DNA of 6,305 bases from Calditrichia bacterium (GTDB lineage Bacteria; Calditrichota; Calditrichia; RBG-13-44-9; J042): assembly GCA_030430345.1 (NCBI GenBank), contig JAUIFT010000179.1, positions 1 to 6,305 on the forward strand. The letters run 5' to 3'. A program made the translations under genes and the position numbers. The notes under the pieces were generated by a model, which did no database searches, was not told the origin of the DNA, and worked only from the letters and a program-made list of their open reading frames with translations. How positions within the stretch are numbered: the stretch's first letter is position 1; every line of letters starts with the position of its first letter. Positions 1 through 6,305 of the stretch are shown piece after piece.

Positions 1-248
1 TAACCTGGTCACTTGCTGTTTTTACAAGTATCAGTTATTTATTATGTATTATTTATGGTATGGTAACCCCGGAAAGCCTGCATATGCATCAATTTCTTGA
101 AATGGTTTTGCCAGGATTTAAATGGTTAACTTTATGGGGCTTTTTTCTCGGATTAATTGAAAGTTTCCTTTGGGGCGCCTATATCGGCCTTCTATACGTC
201 CCGATATATAATTTTTTCTGTAAACGCTGGGTTAAAAAAGCGGCATAA
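1..248 (+). CDS. DUF5676-like small two-helix membrane protein, 5' end outside window
   Basis: The reading frame is open from the first bases to the TAA at 246-248, giving at least 81 residues (in frame from base 3). The first in-window ATG at 60 lies inside what looks like the first membrane helix, so the true start is probably upstream and the gene is partial. Two hydrophobic segments are visible. The first runs from about base 15 to 65 and reads roughly AVFTSISYLLCIIYGMV. A short polar stretch (PESLHMHQFLEMVLPGFKW) follows, and then a longer segment rich in Gly and aromatics ends in YVPIYNFF and a basic tail (CKRWVKKAA). This pattern, with a Gly-rich second helix ending in a YN-F motif, matches my memory of the DUF5676-type membrane proteins often encoded beside copper ATPases. 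No biochemical function is known to me. It lies 55 bases upstream of the ATPase gene in the same direction and could be co-transcribed. The coding call is fairly safe; the family call is tentative. Confidence 0.68.
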   Translation, partial: TWSLAVFTSISYLLCIIYGMVTPESLHMHQFLEMVLPGFKWLTLWGFFLGLIESFLWGAYIGLLYVPIYNFFCKRWVKKAA

Positions 249-290
249 TTAACCTAATTTCCAGCAGAGTCAGTATATTGAAAATCATAT

Positions 291-294
291 GGAG
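291..294 (+). promoter_or_regulatory. Shine-Dalgarno site deciding the ATPase start
   Basis: GGAG lies 9 bases before the ATG at 304. An in-frame ATG at 289 overlaps this GGAG (its G is base 291) and has no SD-like sequence of its own at a sensible distance. The site therefore favours 304, which also starts the protein directly at the conserved YHS opening (MAHDPVCGM). Confidence 0.65.
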
Positions 295-303
295 ATAAAT
301 AAA

Positions 304-2970
304 ATGGCACACGATCCGGTTTGTGGGATGTCAGTAAAAAGTCCCTCCGAATATAGTATCGAATATAATGGACAAACTTACGAGTTTTGTTCGCCAGCCT
401 GCCAATCAAAATTTAAAGCAGCGCCGGAAAAATATTTAGCAACACCACCGGCCCAACCGGAAACGACTTACCGGGTTTCCAGCGATGGTGTTGAGCGTTT
501 GCAAATTCCGGTAATCGGAATGAATTGCGTCTCCTGCAGCAACACAATTGAAAAAGAGATTGGCCGCTTGCCCGGCATAAAACAGGCAAATGTAAATTAT
601 ACGACCGAACAGGCTTATGTGGAGTACCGTCCGGAAACGGTAACAACATCTGAGATTTTAAAAGCGATCAAAAGTGCTGGTTACAGCGCCGGTCAGGCAA
701 ACCTGAAACTGGGTATCCGTGGGATGCACTGTGCTTCCTGCGTTGCAAAGATTGAGTCAGAATTACTTCGAACTCCCGGCGTGCTTTATGCCAGTGTCGG
801 TCTGGGAAGCGAATCCGCTTCTATTACCTATCTTCCCTCCATGATGAACATAAGTGACATCAAAATGATCATCGAAAAACTGGGTTATCAGACTTATGAT
901 TCCGCGGCCCACGGGACAGCTAAAGCAGAAGAAACAACTGAACCGGTAGATGAAAATCAACAGGCTAGGGAAAAAGAGTATCGTACTCTGATACGTAAAT
1001 TTATCTTCTCAGCTGTTCTCGCAGTGCCCGTCATGTTTTTTAGCTATCCGGATTTATTAGGCCTACCGGCGGAATTTCAGCGCGGGGGCGATATATTACG
1101 ATTCATTTGGATAGCAATGGGTATTTTAGCATTACCGGTAATGTTCTGGGCTGGATCGCAGTTTTACACTGGCGCCTGGGCTGCATTTAAAAACCGCTCG
1201 GCGAATATGCACACCCTTATTGCCACCGGTATTACCGCTGCCTGGCTCTACTCAACGGCAGCGGTTTTGTTCCCGGGAATCTTTCCCGAAGCGTCTTTAG
1301 CAGATCAATTTTATGATGTCGTTTTCGTCGTCGTAGCGCTGGTGGTATTGGGCATGGCATTAGAAATTCGCGCTAAAGGCAGAAGTTCGGAGGCGATAAA
1401 AAAATTGATCGGTTTGCAACCGAAAACGGCAAGCGTCATTCGTAATAACCAGGAAACAGATATCCCGGTTGAAGAAGTAGTACTGGACGATATTATTGTG
1501 GTGCGCCCGGGCGAAAAAATTCCGGTGGACGGTGTGATTGTTAATGGTTCTTCTTCCCTTGACGAATCGATGATTACCGGTGAGCCGATCCCGGTGGAGA
1601 AACGTGAGGGCGATGAGATTATTGGCGCAACGATTAACAAAACCGGGTCTTTTAAATTTAAAGCGACGAAAGTCGGCAAAGATACCGCCCTGGCGCAAAT
1701 CATCGAGATGGTGCAGCAAGCCCAGAGCTCCAAAGCGCCGATCCAACGCATCGTTGACCAGGTATCCGGTTACTTCGTTCCGGCAGTTATTATTATTGCC
1801 ATACTGGCATTTGTTGTATGGTATGATTTCGGTCCTCAGCCAAACCTGGTGTACGCATTGGTTGTATTCGTCACCACCCTGATTATTGCCTGCCCGTGTG
1901 CACTTGGACTGGCAACACCGATTTCCCTGATGGTCGGGGTCGGTAAAGGGGCTGAGAACGGTATTTTAATCCGTAGTGGAGAAGCATTGGAAACAGCACA
2001 GAAATTAGATGCAATTATTCTTGATAAAACCGGCACTATCACTGAAGGTAAACCATCTGTTACGGATGTAATTCCTGTGGATGATTTTACCGAGGAAGAA
2101 ATTCTTTATTTCGCCGCATCGGTGGAAAAAGCTTCCGAGCATCCGTTAGGAGAAGCGATTATCCATGGCGCAAAAGAACGCTCAATAAAACTTAGCGATC
2201 CGGAGCAGTTCAATGCGATTCCCGGGCACGGTGTAGAAGCGATTGTTAATAAGAGGCCAGTTGCCTTGGGAAATTTAAAAATGATGCAGAAAAAAGCGAT
2301 TCAATATGCTGAGTTGCAGAAATTTAGTTCAGCACTTGCCAGTGAGGCGAAAACGCCTATGTTCCTGGCTATCGACGGAAGACCTGCCGGTATTATTGCC
2401 GTGGCGGATATCGTAAAACCCGACTCCCGGCAGGCGATTACCCAACTTAAAGATATGGGTTTGGAAGTAATAATGCTGACCGGAGATAACCAACAGACTG
2501 CTGAAGCAATTGCCCGTGAGGTAGGTGTTGACCGGGTGCTGGCGGAAGTGCTGCCGGAGGACAAAGCCTTAAATGTACAAAAATTGCAGCATGAAGGTAA
2601 AATTGTTGCAATGGTTGGTGATGGCATTAATGATGCGCCGGCACTGGCGCAGGCAGATATTGGCCTGGCCATTGGCACCGGCACGGACGTGGCTATTGAA
2701 GCCTCGGATATCACGCTGATTAAAGGCAGCCTGAAAGGGGTCGTATTGGCGATTCAACTGTCAAAAACAACAATGAAAAACATTCGACAAAACTTATTTG
2801 GCGCCTTTTTTTACAATGGATTAGGGATTCCGGTCGCCGCTGGCGTTCTGTATCCGTTTTTTAGTTTATTGCTTTCACCGATGATTGCCGGTGCGGCAAT
2901 GGCGTTTAGTTCTGTTACTGTGGTGACGAATGCCAATCGTCTCAGGCGGTTCAAGCCAAGGTATTTATAA
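304..2970 (+). CDS. copA: Cu(I)/Ag(I)-exporting P1B-type ATPase with YHS and two HMA domains (CopA family)
   Basis: This inner-membrane pump uses ATP to move monovalent copper (or silver) out of the cytoplasm. The product has 888 residues, longer than a minimal CopA because of its N-terminus. A YHS domain covers about 1-45 (HDPVCGM, with C7, C29, C33). HMA1 is at about 65-130 (GMNCVSC, 72-78) and HMA2 at about 135-198 (GMHCASC, 140-146). The membrane and catalytic core follows: TGE of the actuator at 425-427, the CPC transport motif at 530-532, DKTGT with phospho-Asp 574, the P1B HP motif at 613-614, TGD at 726-728, and GDGINDAP at 772-779. The last two helices carry the Cu(I) signature: YN at 837-838 and M866-x-x-S869-S870. 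Together these assign P1B-1 specificity (Cu+/Ag+) instead of Zn/Cd/Pb. An alternative ATG at 289 would add 5 residues. All catalytic motifs are intact, so it should be active. The upstream small membrane protein and downstream cupredoxin fit a copper role. Confidence 0.97.
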   Translation: MAHDPVCGMSVKSPSEYSIEYNGQTYEFCSPACQSKFKAAPEKYLATPPAQPETTYRVSSDGVERLQIPVIGMNCVSCSNTIEKEIGRLPGIKQANVNYTTEQAYVEYRPETVTTSEILKAIKSAGYSAGQANLKLGIRGMHCASCVAKIESELLRTPGVLYASVGLGSESASITYLPSMMNISDIKMIIEKLGYQTYDSAAHGTAKAEETTEPVDENQQAREKEYRTLIRKFIFSAVLAVPVMFFSYPDLLGLPAEFQRGGDILRFIWIAMGILALPVMFWAGSQFYTGAWAAFKNRSANMHTLIATGITAAWLYSTAAVLFPGIFPEASLADQFYDVVFVVVALVVLGMALEIRAKGRSSEAIKKLIGLQPKTASVIRNNQETDIPVEEVVLDDIIVVRPGEKIPVDGVIVNGSSSLDESMITGEPIPVEKREGDEIIGATINKTGSFKFKATKVGKDTALAQIIEMVQQAQSSKAPIQRIVDQVSGYFVPAVIIIAILAFVVWYDFGPQPNLVYALVVFVTTLIIACPCALGLATPISLMVGVGKGAENGILIRSGEALETAQKLDAIILDKTGTITEGKPSVTDVIPVDDFTEEEILYFAASVEKASEHPLGEAIIHGAKERSIKLSDPEQFNAIPGHGVEAIVNKRPVALGNLKMMQKKAIQYAELQKFSSALASEAKTPMFLAIDGRPAGIIAVADIVKPDSRQAITQLKDMGLEVIMLTGDNQQTAEAIAREVGVDRVLAEVLPEDKALNVQKLQHEGKIVAMVGDGINDAPALAQADIGLAIGTGTDVAIEASDITLIKGSLKGVVLAIQLSKTTMKNIRQNLFGAFFYNGLGIPVAAGVLYPFFSLLLSPMIAGAAMAFSSVTVVTNANRLRRFKPRYL

Positions 2971-3002
2971 TTGATTCACCATTCTCTCTCCCCTCAACTG
3001 CC

Positions 3003-3034
3003 CGGTGAGGGAGTGATATTTTGCTCTCTCACCG
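3003..3034 (+). terminator. Hairpin after the ATPase gene, possible terminator or attenuator
   Basis: CGGTGAGGGAG (3003-3013) and CTCTCTCACCG (3024-3034) pair over 11 positions, with a single G-U and a 10-base loop. A short T-run (TTTT, 3041-3044) follows six bases after the stem, so this is at best an imperfect rho-independent terminator. It starts 32 bases after the ATPase stop codon. The left arm can also pair with CTCCCCTCA at 2988-2996 (one bulged C), so two mutually exclusive hairpins are possible. It may end the ATPase transcript, reduce read-through into the cupredoxin gene, or protect the 3' end of the message. Confidence 0.45.
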
Positions 3035-3204
3035 CCGCAGTTTTAGTAAGGTAATGTTGTGTATCTCAGTGACAGTAAACAAGGCAGAGTTGTGGAAAAA
3101 GACCTGGCAAGATTTACAAACTATTTTTTAACGTGCAATTTAGATCAGAGAATTTTTAAAGCTTTTCGATTAAAAAGATTCCTAAAAAAGAGCAAAAATC
3201 ATCT

Positions 3205-3208
3205 GGAG
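3205..3208 (+). promoter_or_regulatory. Shine-Dalgarno site deciding the cupredoxin start
   Basis: GGAG (within CTGGAG) sits 6 bases before the ATG at 3215. This supports 3215 over the in-frame GTG at 3059. The 52 extra residues encoded from the GTG look like translated leader sequence and precede the natural membrane-anchor start. Confidence 0.6.
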
Positions 3209-3214
3209 TTTGTC

Positions 3215-3592
3215 ATGGCTATTGATCAAGTATTAGTAACAATATTCGGTTTAACATTGTCCGGAATAGTTGCCTGGTATTTCTGGTTTTCAGAAGCTAA
3301 GGCAACACATTTAAAAATTGCCGGGACTGGCATACAAGAAACTTTGATAACGGTAAAAGGCGGTTATTCTCCGGATATCATTATTGTGAAGGCAGGAACG
3401 CCGGTTCGCTTAAATTTCTATCGCACTGAGACCGCTGCCTGCTCGGAACAGGTGCTTTTTCCTGATTTCCAACAACAGGCGGAGCTCACCCCTTTCAAAA
3501 CCGTCCCGGTAGAATTTACGCCGGAACAGCCCGGTGAGTATAATTTTCAATGCGGAATGGGAATGTTGCGAGGAAAAGTTATTGTTGAATAA
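3215..3592 (+). CDS. Membrane-anchored cupredoxin-fold copper-binding protein
   Basis: This 125-residue protein has one N-terminal hydrophobic helix (about residues 6-25, no signal-peptidase site evident) and then a single small beta-rich domain. The domain has the cupredoxin pattern: ITVKGGYSPDIIIVKAGTPVRLNF (first strands, split at about residues 45-68), a Cys in the middle (C76, in AACSEQVLFPDF), and a closing EFTPEQPGEYNF followed by QCGMGMLRGKVIVE at the C-terminus. Likely metal ligands are C76, C113, M115 and M117. The only His is H32, near the anchor, so the two-His site of plastocyanin or azurin is absent. The domain is probably on the outer face of the cytoplasmic membrane, binding or handing over Cu(I). 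The start was chosen from the GGAG six bases upstream; a GTG at 3059 would add 52 residues without cupredoxin character. It lies 244 bases after the ATPase gene, same strand. The fold call is strong. The cellular role is inferred from context. Confidence 0.88.
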   Translation: MAIDQVLVTIFGLTLSGIVAWYFWFSEAKATHLKIAGTGIQETLITVKGGYSPDIIIVKAGTPVRLNFYRTETAACSEQVLFPDFQQQAELTPFKTVPVEFTPEQPGEYNFQCGMGMLRGKVIVE

Positions 3593-3675
3593 GGAGATGG
3601 GAGTAGGCAAAAAAAATCAATGATGATATATCTGAAAGCAAAGTTGATGCCGTTAAAACAAATTGGCTATATGGG

Positions 3676-3706
3676 AGGATAATATCCTGAAAATGGTTGG
3701 AACCAT
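3676..3706. promoter_or_regulatory. Pair of adjacent perfect palindromes, possible operator
   Basis: AGGATA-A-TATCCT (3676-3688) is a perfect 13-base palindrome with 6-bp arms. Four bases later ATGGTT-GG-AACCAT (3693-3706) is a second palindrome with 6-bp arms and a 2-base centre. The two differ in sequence, and neither is followed by a T-run, so terminators are unlikely. Short-spaced dyads of this size are typical of sites for dimeric regulators. I do not recognise either as a known CsoR, CueR, CopY or Fur operator. Confidence 0.35.
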
Positions 3707-3792
3707 AGCGCCAATAATTCCGGGGATATCTTATTGAAAGTGCAATAAAAAGTAAAAATAACTTCTCAGGAAATGCCAGGAAGATCGTTTTG

Positions 3793-3861
3793 TTCGAAAT
3801 TCGTTGTCCGTTGATTCCCGGCGTCCCGGGACAGGCCGTTGTTGGTTCATCGAATTTCGAA
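3793..3861. repeat. Inverted repeat with 11-bp perfect arms and GC-rich core
   Basis: TTCGAAATTCG (3793-3803) and CGAATTTCGAA (3851-3861) are exact reverse complements, 47 bases apart. Three further outward positions also pair (G-T, T-A, T-A). Inside, TGTCC (3805-3809) can pair with GGACA (3829-3833), and CCCGGG (3825-3830) is a palindrome, so the whole 3790-3864 block can fold. Neither side has a T-run, which argues against a terminator on either strand. It could be a structured leader element, a regulator site, or a small palindromic insertion. Confidence 0.5.
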
Positions 3862-4026
3862 TAATGATCAACTAACTACGAAAAAACACCTTGTTATAAA
3901 AAAAGAGAGGGAGGCGCTTTCTCTGCTGTTAAATAATCGGTTTAGATGGTCTTCTAAAATTTACTGCGGCAAACAATTTCCTTGTGTGGAAGTGCTGAAT
4001 CATATACACTTTTCTTATGGAAAATT

Positions 4027-4031
4027 GGAGG
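4027..4031 (+). promoter_or_regulatory. Shine-Dalgarno site pointing to a TTG start
   Basis: GGAGG lies 10 bases before TTG at 4042-4044. The first in-frame ATG (4063) is 31 bases away from this site, too far to use it. An earlier TTG at 3982 has no SD. The site therefore favours TTG 4042 as the kinase start. Confidence 0.6.
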
Positions 4032-4041
4032 ATCTACAATT

Positions 4042-5187
4042 TTGAGACTATCTAAACATGATATGTTCTGGCTAGGGGTAACTGCCTTTTGGATTTTATG
4101 TATTTCTCACTTTCACTTCAGAACGCCCCCATCGGAAGGCCATATTCATTTAATCTTGATGCAAAGCTATTTCATCCCAATTCTGATTGGTGCATTTCAG
4201 TTTGGCATTAAAGGAGGTTTGGGATCAGCGGTTGTGGTGAGCCTGATTTTTACACCACACATCATGTTACAATGGACCGGGGATTTTGAGCATAATTTAC
4301 TGGGTTTTATGCAAGTTGTCATGTTCAATGTTATCGGTTTTTTAACCGGATTAAAAGCACAGCGGGAGAAGAATGAAAAACAACGTTATCAAAAAACTGC
4401 ACACGAGCTGGAACAGTCCCTAAAAAAAGTAACCCGACAATCTGTTGAATTAGCTGAACTGGAAGATCAACTGCGCTTGTCCGACCGCCTGGCAGTTGTT
4501 GGAGAACTGACCGCCAGTATGGCACACGAACTGCGTAATCCACTCGGCACTATCCGGGGTACAGTGGAAATATTAAATGATGAACTCCCGGAAAAAGTGA
4601 AAAAAACTGACTTTTTTCAAATCCTTATTCAGGAAACCGAACGTATGAGCACTGTGGTTGAAAATTATCTGAATTTTGCCCGCAAACAAAAAAGTCCGGA
4701 GTCTCAGTACGAGGTTGGGGATGTTGTCCGCAGCACCTGTCTGATTCTCGCCAGCAGAGCCCGCAAAGAAAGGATTCGCATTAAAGAAACAATGCCAGAT
4801 CAGCCGATTTTATTAAAGGGTGATCCGAACGATCTGCGTCAAATATTGGTTAATATTCTTCTGAATGCCATAGAATCAATGTCCGCTCCGGGAAGAGTCT
4901 CTATAATCGGGGAGCTATCTGTGAATAACGAAAATTTAACTAGTTTGTCAGAAGACGGGAAAGAACAGCCGGTTTTGCGTCTTTCGATCAAAGATTCTGG
5001 TAAAGGCATGACATCAGAAGACCAGGGAAAAATATTCGCCCCCTTTTATACAACGAAAAAGAATGGGACCGGATTAGGGTTAAGTATTGTGAAACGGATT
5101 ATTGAACAACATCAATGGAAGATTGAAGTAAACAGCAAGTTAAAACAGGGAACCGAGTTTGTTTTGACGATCCCATTAGCATCATAA
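4042..5187 (+). CDS. Membrane sensor histidine kinase of a two-component system
   Basis: The kinase autophosphorylates on His and passes the phosphate to the response regulator encoded next. From TTG 4042 the product has 381 residues. The N-terminal sensor is about four membrane helices (roughly 8-22, 39-55, 57-72, 86-104) with a short loop rich in His (H23, H25, H34, H36) and no separate periplasmic domain or PAS domain. A charged helical linker (about 107-150) looks like a coiled coil. The dimerisation and phosphoacceptor domain carries H162 in MAHELRNPLGTIRG. The ATP-binding domain has the N box (NILLNAIES, N275), the D box (DSGKG, D318), the F box (FAPFYTTK, 332-339) and the G2 box (GTGLGL, 342-347). 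All boxes are intact. It resembles the AtoS/ZraS-type kinases paired with sigma-54 activators. The signal is unknown; copper or envelope stress is suggested only by the neighbouring genes. ATG 4063 (374 residues) is the alternative start, with poorer SD spacing. Confidence 0.93.
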   Translation: MRLSKHDMFWLGVTAFWILCISHFHFRTPPSEGHIHLILMQSYFIPILIGAFQFGIKGGLGSAVVVSLIFTPHIMLQWTGDFEHNLLGFMQVVMFNVIGFLTGLKAQREKNEKQRYQKTAHELEQSLKKVTRQSVELAELEDQLRLSDRLAVVGELTASMAHELRNPLGTIRGTVEILNDELPEKVKKTDFFQILIQETERMSTVVENYLNFARKQKSPESQYEVGDVVRSTCLILASRARKERIRIKETMPDQPILLKGDPNDLRQILVNILLNAIESMSAPGRVSIIGELSVNNENLTSLSEDGKEQPVLRLSIKDSGKGMTSEDQGKIFAPFYTTKKNGTGLGLSIVKRIIEQHQWKIEVNSKLKQGTEFVLTIPLAS

Positions 5188-5218
5188 TGGGTTTGAAACT
5201 AAGAAACGGAATATATCG

Positions 5219-6305
5219 ATGAAGCAAATTCTATTAATTGATGATGATGTTAATCTTGGCAAAGTTGTCGCCTACCAATTAAAGAAAAATGGTTTTGAAG
5301 TTACTGTTAGTAATAGCGGGAAAGCAGGATTGGGACAATTTGATCAACAGGAATTCGATATTGTTATTACTGATATCCAGATGCCTGATATTAACGGGAT
5401 TCAGGTCTTAAAGGAAATCCGTCGTCTGAATCGTCAAATTATCATAATTATGATAACGGCTTATGGCAGTATTGAAAATGCCCTGGAGGCCTGCCGCTTG
5501 GGTGCAGATGACTACCTCACCAAGCCTTTCAGTCAGGAACAATTGTTGTTTGTTATTGAAAAAGCTGTCCGATTGCGAGAATTGCAGCAGGAAAACACTC
5601 AACTTCGCCAGGAATTGATCGGCAAATATCGATTTGACAACATGATTGCCCGCAGCGCTAAAATGGAAGATGTATTGCGAATGGCCGGGCAGGTTGCCGC
5701 CAGTGAGGCAACGGTTATGGTTTTGGGAGAAAGCGGCACCGGAAAGGAATTGGTTACCCGGGCGATTCATTATAATAGCCCCCGGAAGGACAAGCCCCTG
5801 GTTACTGTCAATTGCCCATCTATTCCTGATAACCTTTTAGAAAGTGAATTGTTTGGTCATGTCAAAGGGGCATTTACCGGGGCAATCAAAGACCGTAAAG
5901 GTAAATTTCAGATTGCTGATGGCGGGACAATTTTTTTGGATGAGATCGGAGATCTTCGTGAGGAGGTTCAGGCAAAATTACTCCGTGTATTGCAGGAACA
6001 TGAAATTGAACGCCTTGGCGACTCACAAACTATCAAAGTTGATGTGCGGATCATTGCTGCTACGAACAAGCATCTCGAAGAACTGGTTCGCGATGGAAAA
6101 TTTCGAGAAGATTTATACTATCGGCTCAGTGTAGTACCTATTACCATTCCGCCGTTAAGAGACCGCAGAGAGGAAATCCCTTATCTGGTTGATTTTTTCC
6201 TAATTCGCTACGGAAAAGATCGAAAATTTATCATTGCGCCGGAAGTGTTTTCTGCCATGCAGCAATATGATTGGCCGGGGAATGTCCGGGAATTAGAAAA
6301 TGTCA
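5219..6305 (+). CDS. NtrC-family sigma-54 dependent response regulator, 3' end outside window
   Basis: This cytoplasmic transcription activator remodels sigma-54 RNA polymerase when phosphorylated by its partner kinase. The frame stays open to the window edge, giving 362 residues of what is normally about 450. The receiver domain (about 1-118) has the acidic cluster D8-D10, phosphoacceptor D52 (ITDIQMPDING), T80 and K102 (LTKPF). A linker helix (about 118-135) leads to the AAA+ domain. Its motifs are Walker A GESGTGKE (170-177), the sigma-54 contact loop GAFTGA (217-222), Walker B GGTIFLDEIGD (235-245), the arginine region FREDLYYRL (295-303), and the sensor-II stretch WPGNVREL (352-359). The Fis-type helix-turn-helix must lie beyond the right edge. 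It starts 31 bases after the kinase stop, same strand, so the two are surely an operon. Only a weak CGGA ribosome site (5207-5210) precedes the ATG, which fits expression linked to the kinase. Its target genes cannot be read from this window. Confidence 0.95.
   Translation, partial: MKQILLIDDDVNLGKVVAYQLKKNGFEVTVSNSGKAGLGQFDQQEFDIVITDIQMPDINGIQVLKEIRRLNRQIIIIMITAYGSIENALEACRLGADDYLTKPFSQEQLLFVIEKAVRLRELQQENTQLRQELIGKYRFDNMIARSAKMEDVLRMAGQVAASEATVMVLGESGTGKELVTRAIHYNSPRKDKPLVTVNCPSIPDNLLESELFGHVKGAFTGAIKDRKGKFQIADGGTIFLDEIGDLREEVQAKLLRVLQEHEIERLGDSQTIKVDVRIIAATNKHLEELVRDGKFREDLYYRLSVVPITIPPLRDRREEIPYLVDFFLIRYGKDRKFIIAPEVFSAMQQYDWPGNVRELENV

Larger units (their letters stand above)
3593..4041. 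other. 449-base stretch without a convincing gene, rich in dyad symmetry
   Basis: No frame here gives a protein-like ORF with a usable ribosome site. From left to right it holds an A8 run (3609-3616) inside a very short ORF, two neighbouring perfect palindromes (3676-3688 and 3693-3706), a 6-bp stem pair CAATAA/TTATTG (3712-3717 and 3731-3736), and an 11-bp inverted repeat (3793-3803 and 3851-3861) around a GC-rich core. An AT-rich stretch leading to the kinase gene follows. It most likely contains the promoter and control sites of the two-component genes, and possibly the remains of a decayed gene. I could not pick a clear -35/-10 or -24/-12 promoter. Confidence 0.5.

Noticed and set aside
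229..255. GGTTAA/TTAACC inverted repeat around the stop of the first gene as a terminator
   Set aside because: The arms are only 6 bp and AT-rich, the loop is 13 bases, and no T-run follows. It is too weak to call.
1311..1751. Long reverse-strand frames opposite the ATPase (also 2301-2714 and 5408-5770)
   Set aside because: They are antisense shadows of strongly conserved coding sequence, with no SD and no protein-like pattern.
3103..3122. TGGCA in CTGGCAAGATTTACAAAC as a sigma-54 -24 element
   Set aside because: The required GC twelve bases downstream of the GG is absent (AA is found there), so the spacing test fails.
3059..3214. 52-codon N-terminal extension of the cupredoxin from GTG 3059
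   Set aside because: It has no ribosome site, its translation is basic and not family-like, and a good GGAG precedes the ATG at 3215 where the membrane anchor begins.
3790..3864. Integron attC site
   Set aside because: The arms lack the GTTRRRY/RYYYAAC core sites, and no gene-cassette arrangement or integrase is present.
3839..4045. 68-codon frame upstream of the kinase
   Set aside because: It starts at TTG without an SD, runs through one arm of the inverted repeat, and has no recognisable composition or motif. It is kept only as a possible coupling element.
5861..5882. V instead of E before GAFTGA in the regulator (GHVKGAFTGA)
   Set aside because: The same V is found in well-known members such as NorR, so it is ordinary variation.

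Overview
The window reads as part of a bacterial copper (or silver) homeostasis locus, with every supported gene on the + strand. Base composition is mid-range by eye. Shine-Dalgarno sites are of the GGAG type, and the last two genes are a histidine kinase and an NtrC-type (sigma-54 dependent) regulator, so this is a bacterium and probably Gram-negative. The gene style (YHS-HMA-HMA copper ATPase, small membrane-anchored cupredoxin, ZraSR/AtoSC-like two-component pair) recalls environmental lineages such as Calditrichota, Ignavibacteriota or related FCB groups. That placement is an impression and not a demonstration.

Layout. (1) Positions 1-248 hold the 3' part of a small membrane protein that enters from beyond the left edge and resembles the DUF5676-type two-helix proteins often found beside copper exporters. 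(2) Positions 304-2970 encode a complete Cu+/Ag+-exporting P1B-type ATPase (CopA family) with an N-terminal YHS domain and two CxxC heavy-metal-associated domains. (3) Positions 2971-3214 are non-coding and carry a strong hairpin (3003-3034) with a competing upstream partner strand, plus the leader of the next gene. (4) Positions 3215-3592 encode a 125-residue membrane-anchored cupredoxin-fold protein whose likely copper ligands are Cys and Met instead of His. (5) Positions 3593-4041 are a 449-base stretch without a convincing gene. It is rich in dyad symmetry: two adjacent perfect palindromes, a 6-bp stem pair, and an 11-bp perfect inverted repeat about 47 bases apart. (6) Positions 4042-5187 encode a four-helix membrane histidine kinase that probably starts at TTG. 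(7) From 5219 to the right edge runs an NtrC-family response regulator, cut off by the window before its DNA-binding domain.

How the genes may work together. The ATPase would pump cytoplasmic Cu(I) out. The anchored cupredoxin would bind copper at the outer face of the membrane, as a buffer or as an acceptor or donor. The kinase/regulator pair would activate sigma-54 promoters on sensing a signal at the membrane, plausibly metal or envelope stress. The control link between the two-component system and the copper genes is inferred from adjacency only. I could not find a convincing -24/-12 sigma-54 promoter inside the window.
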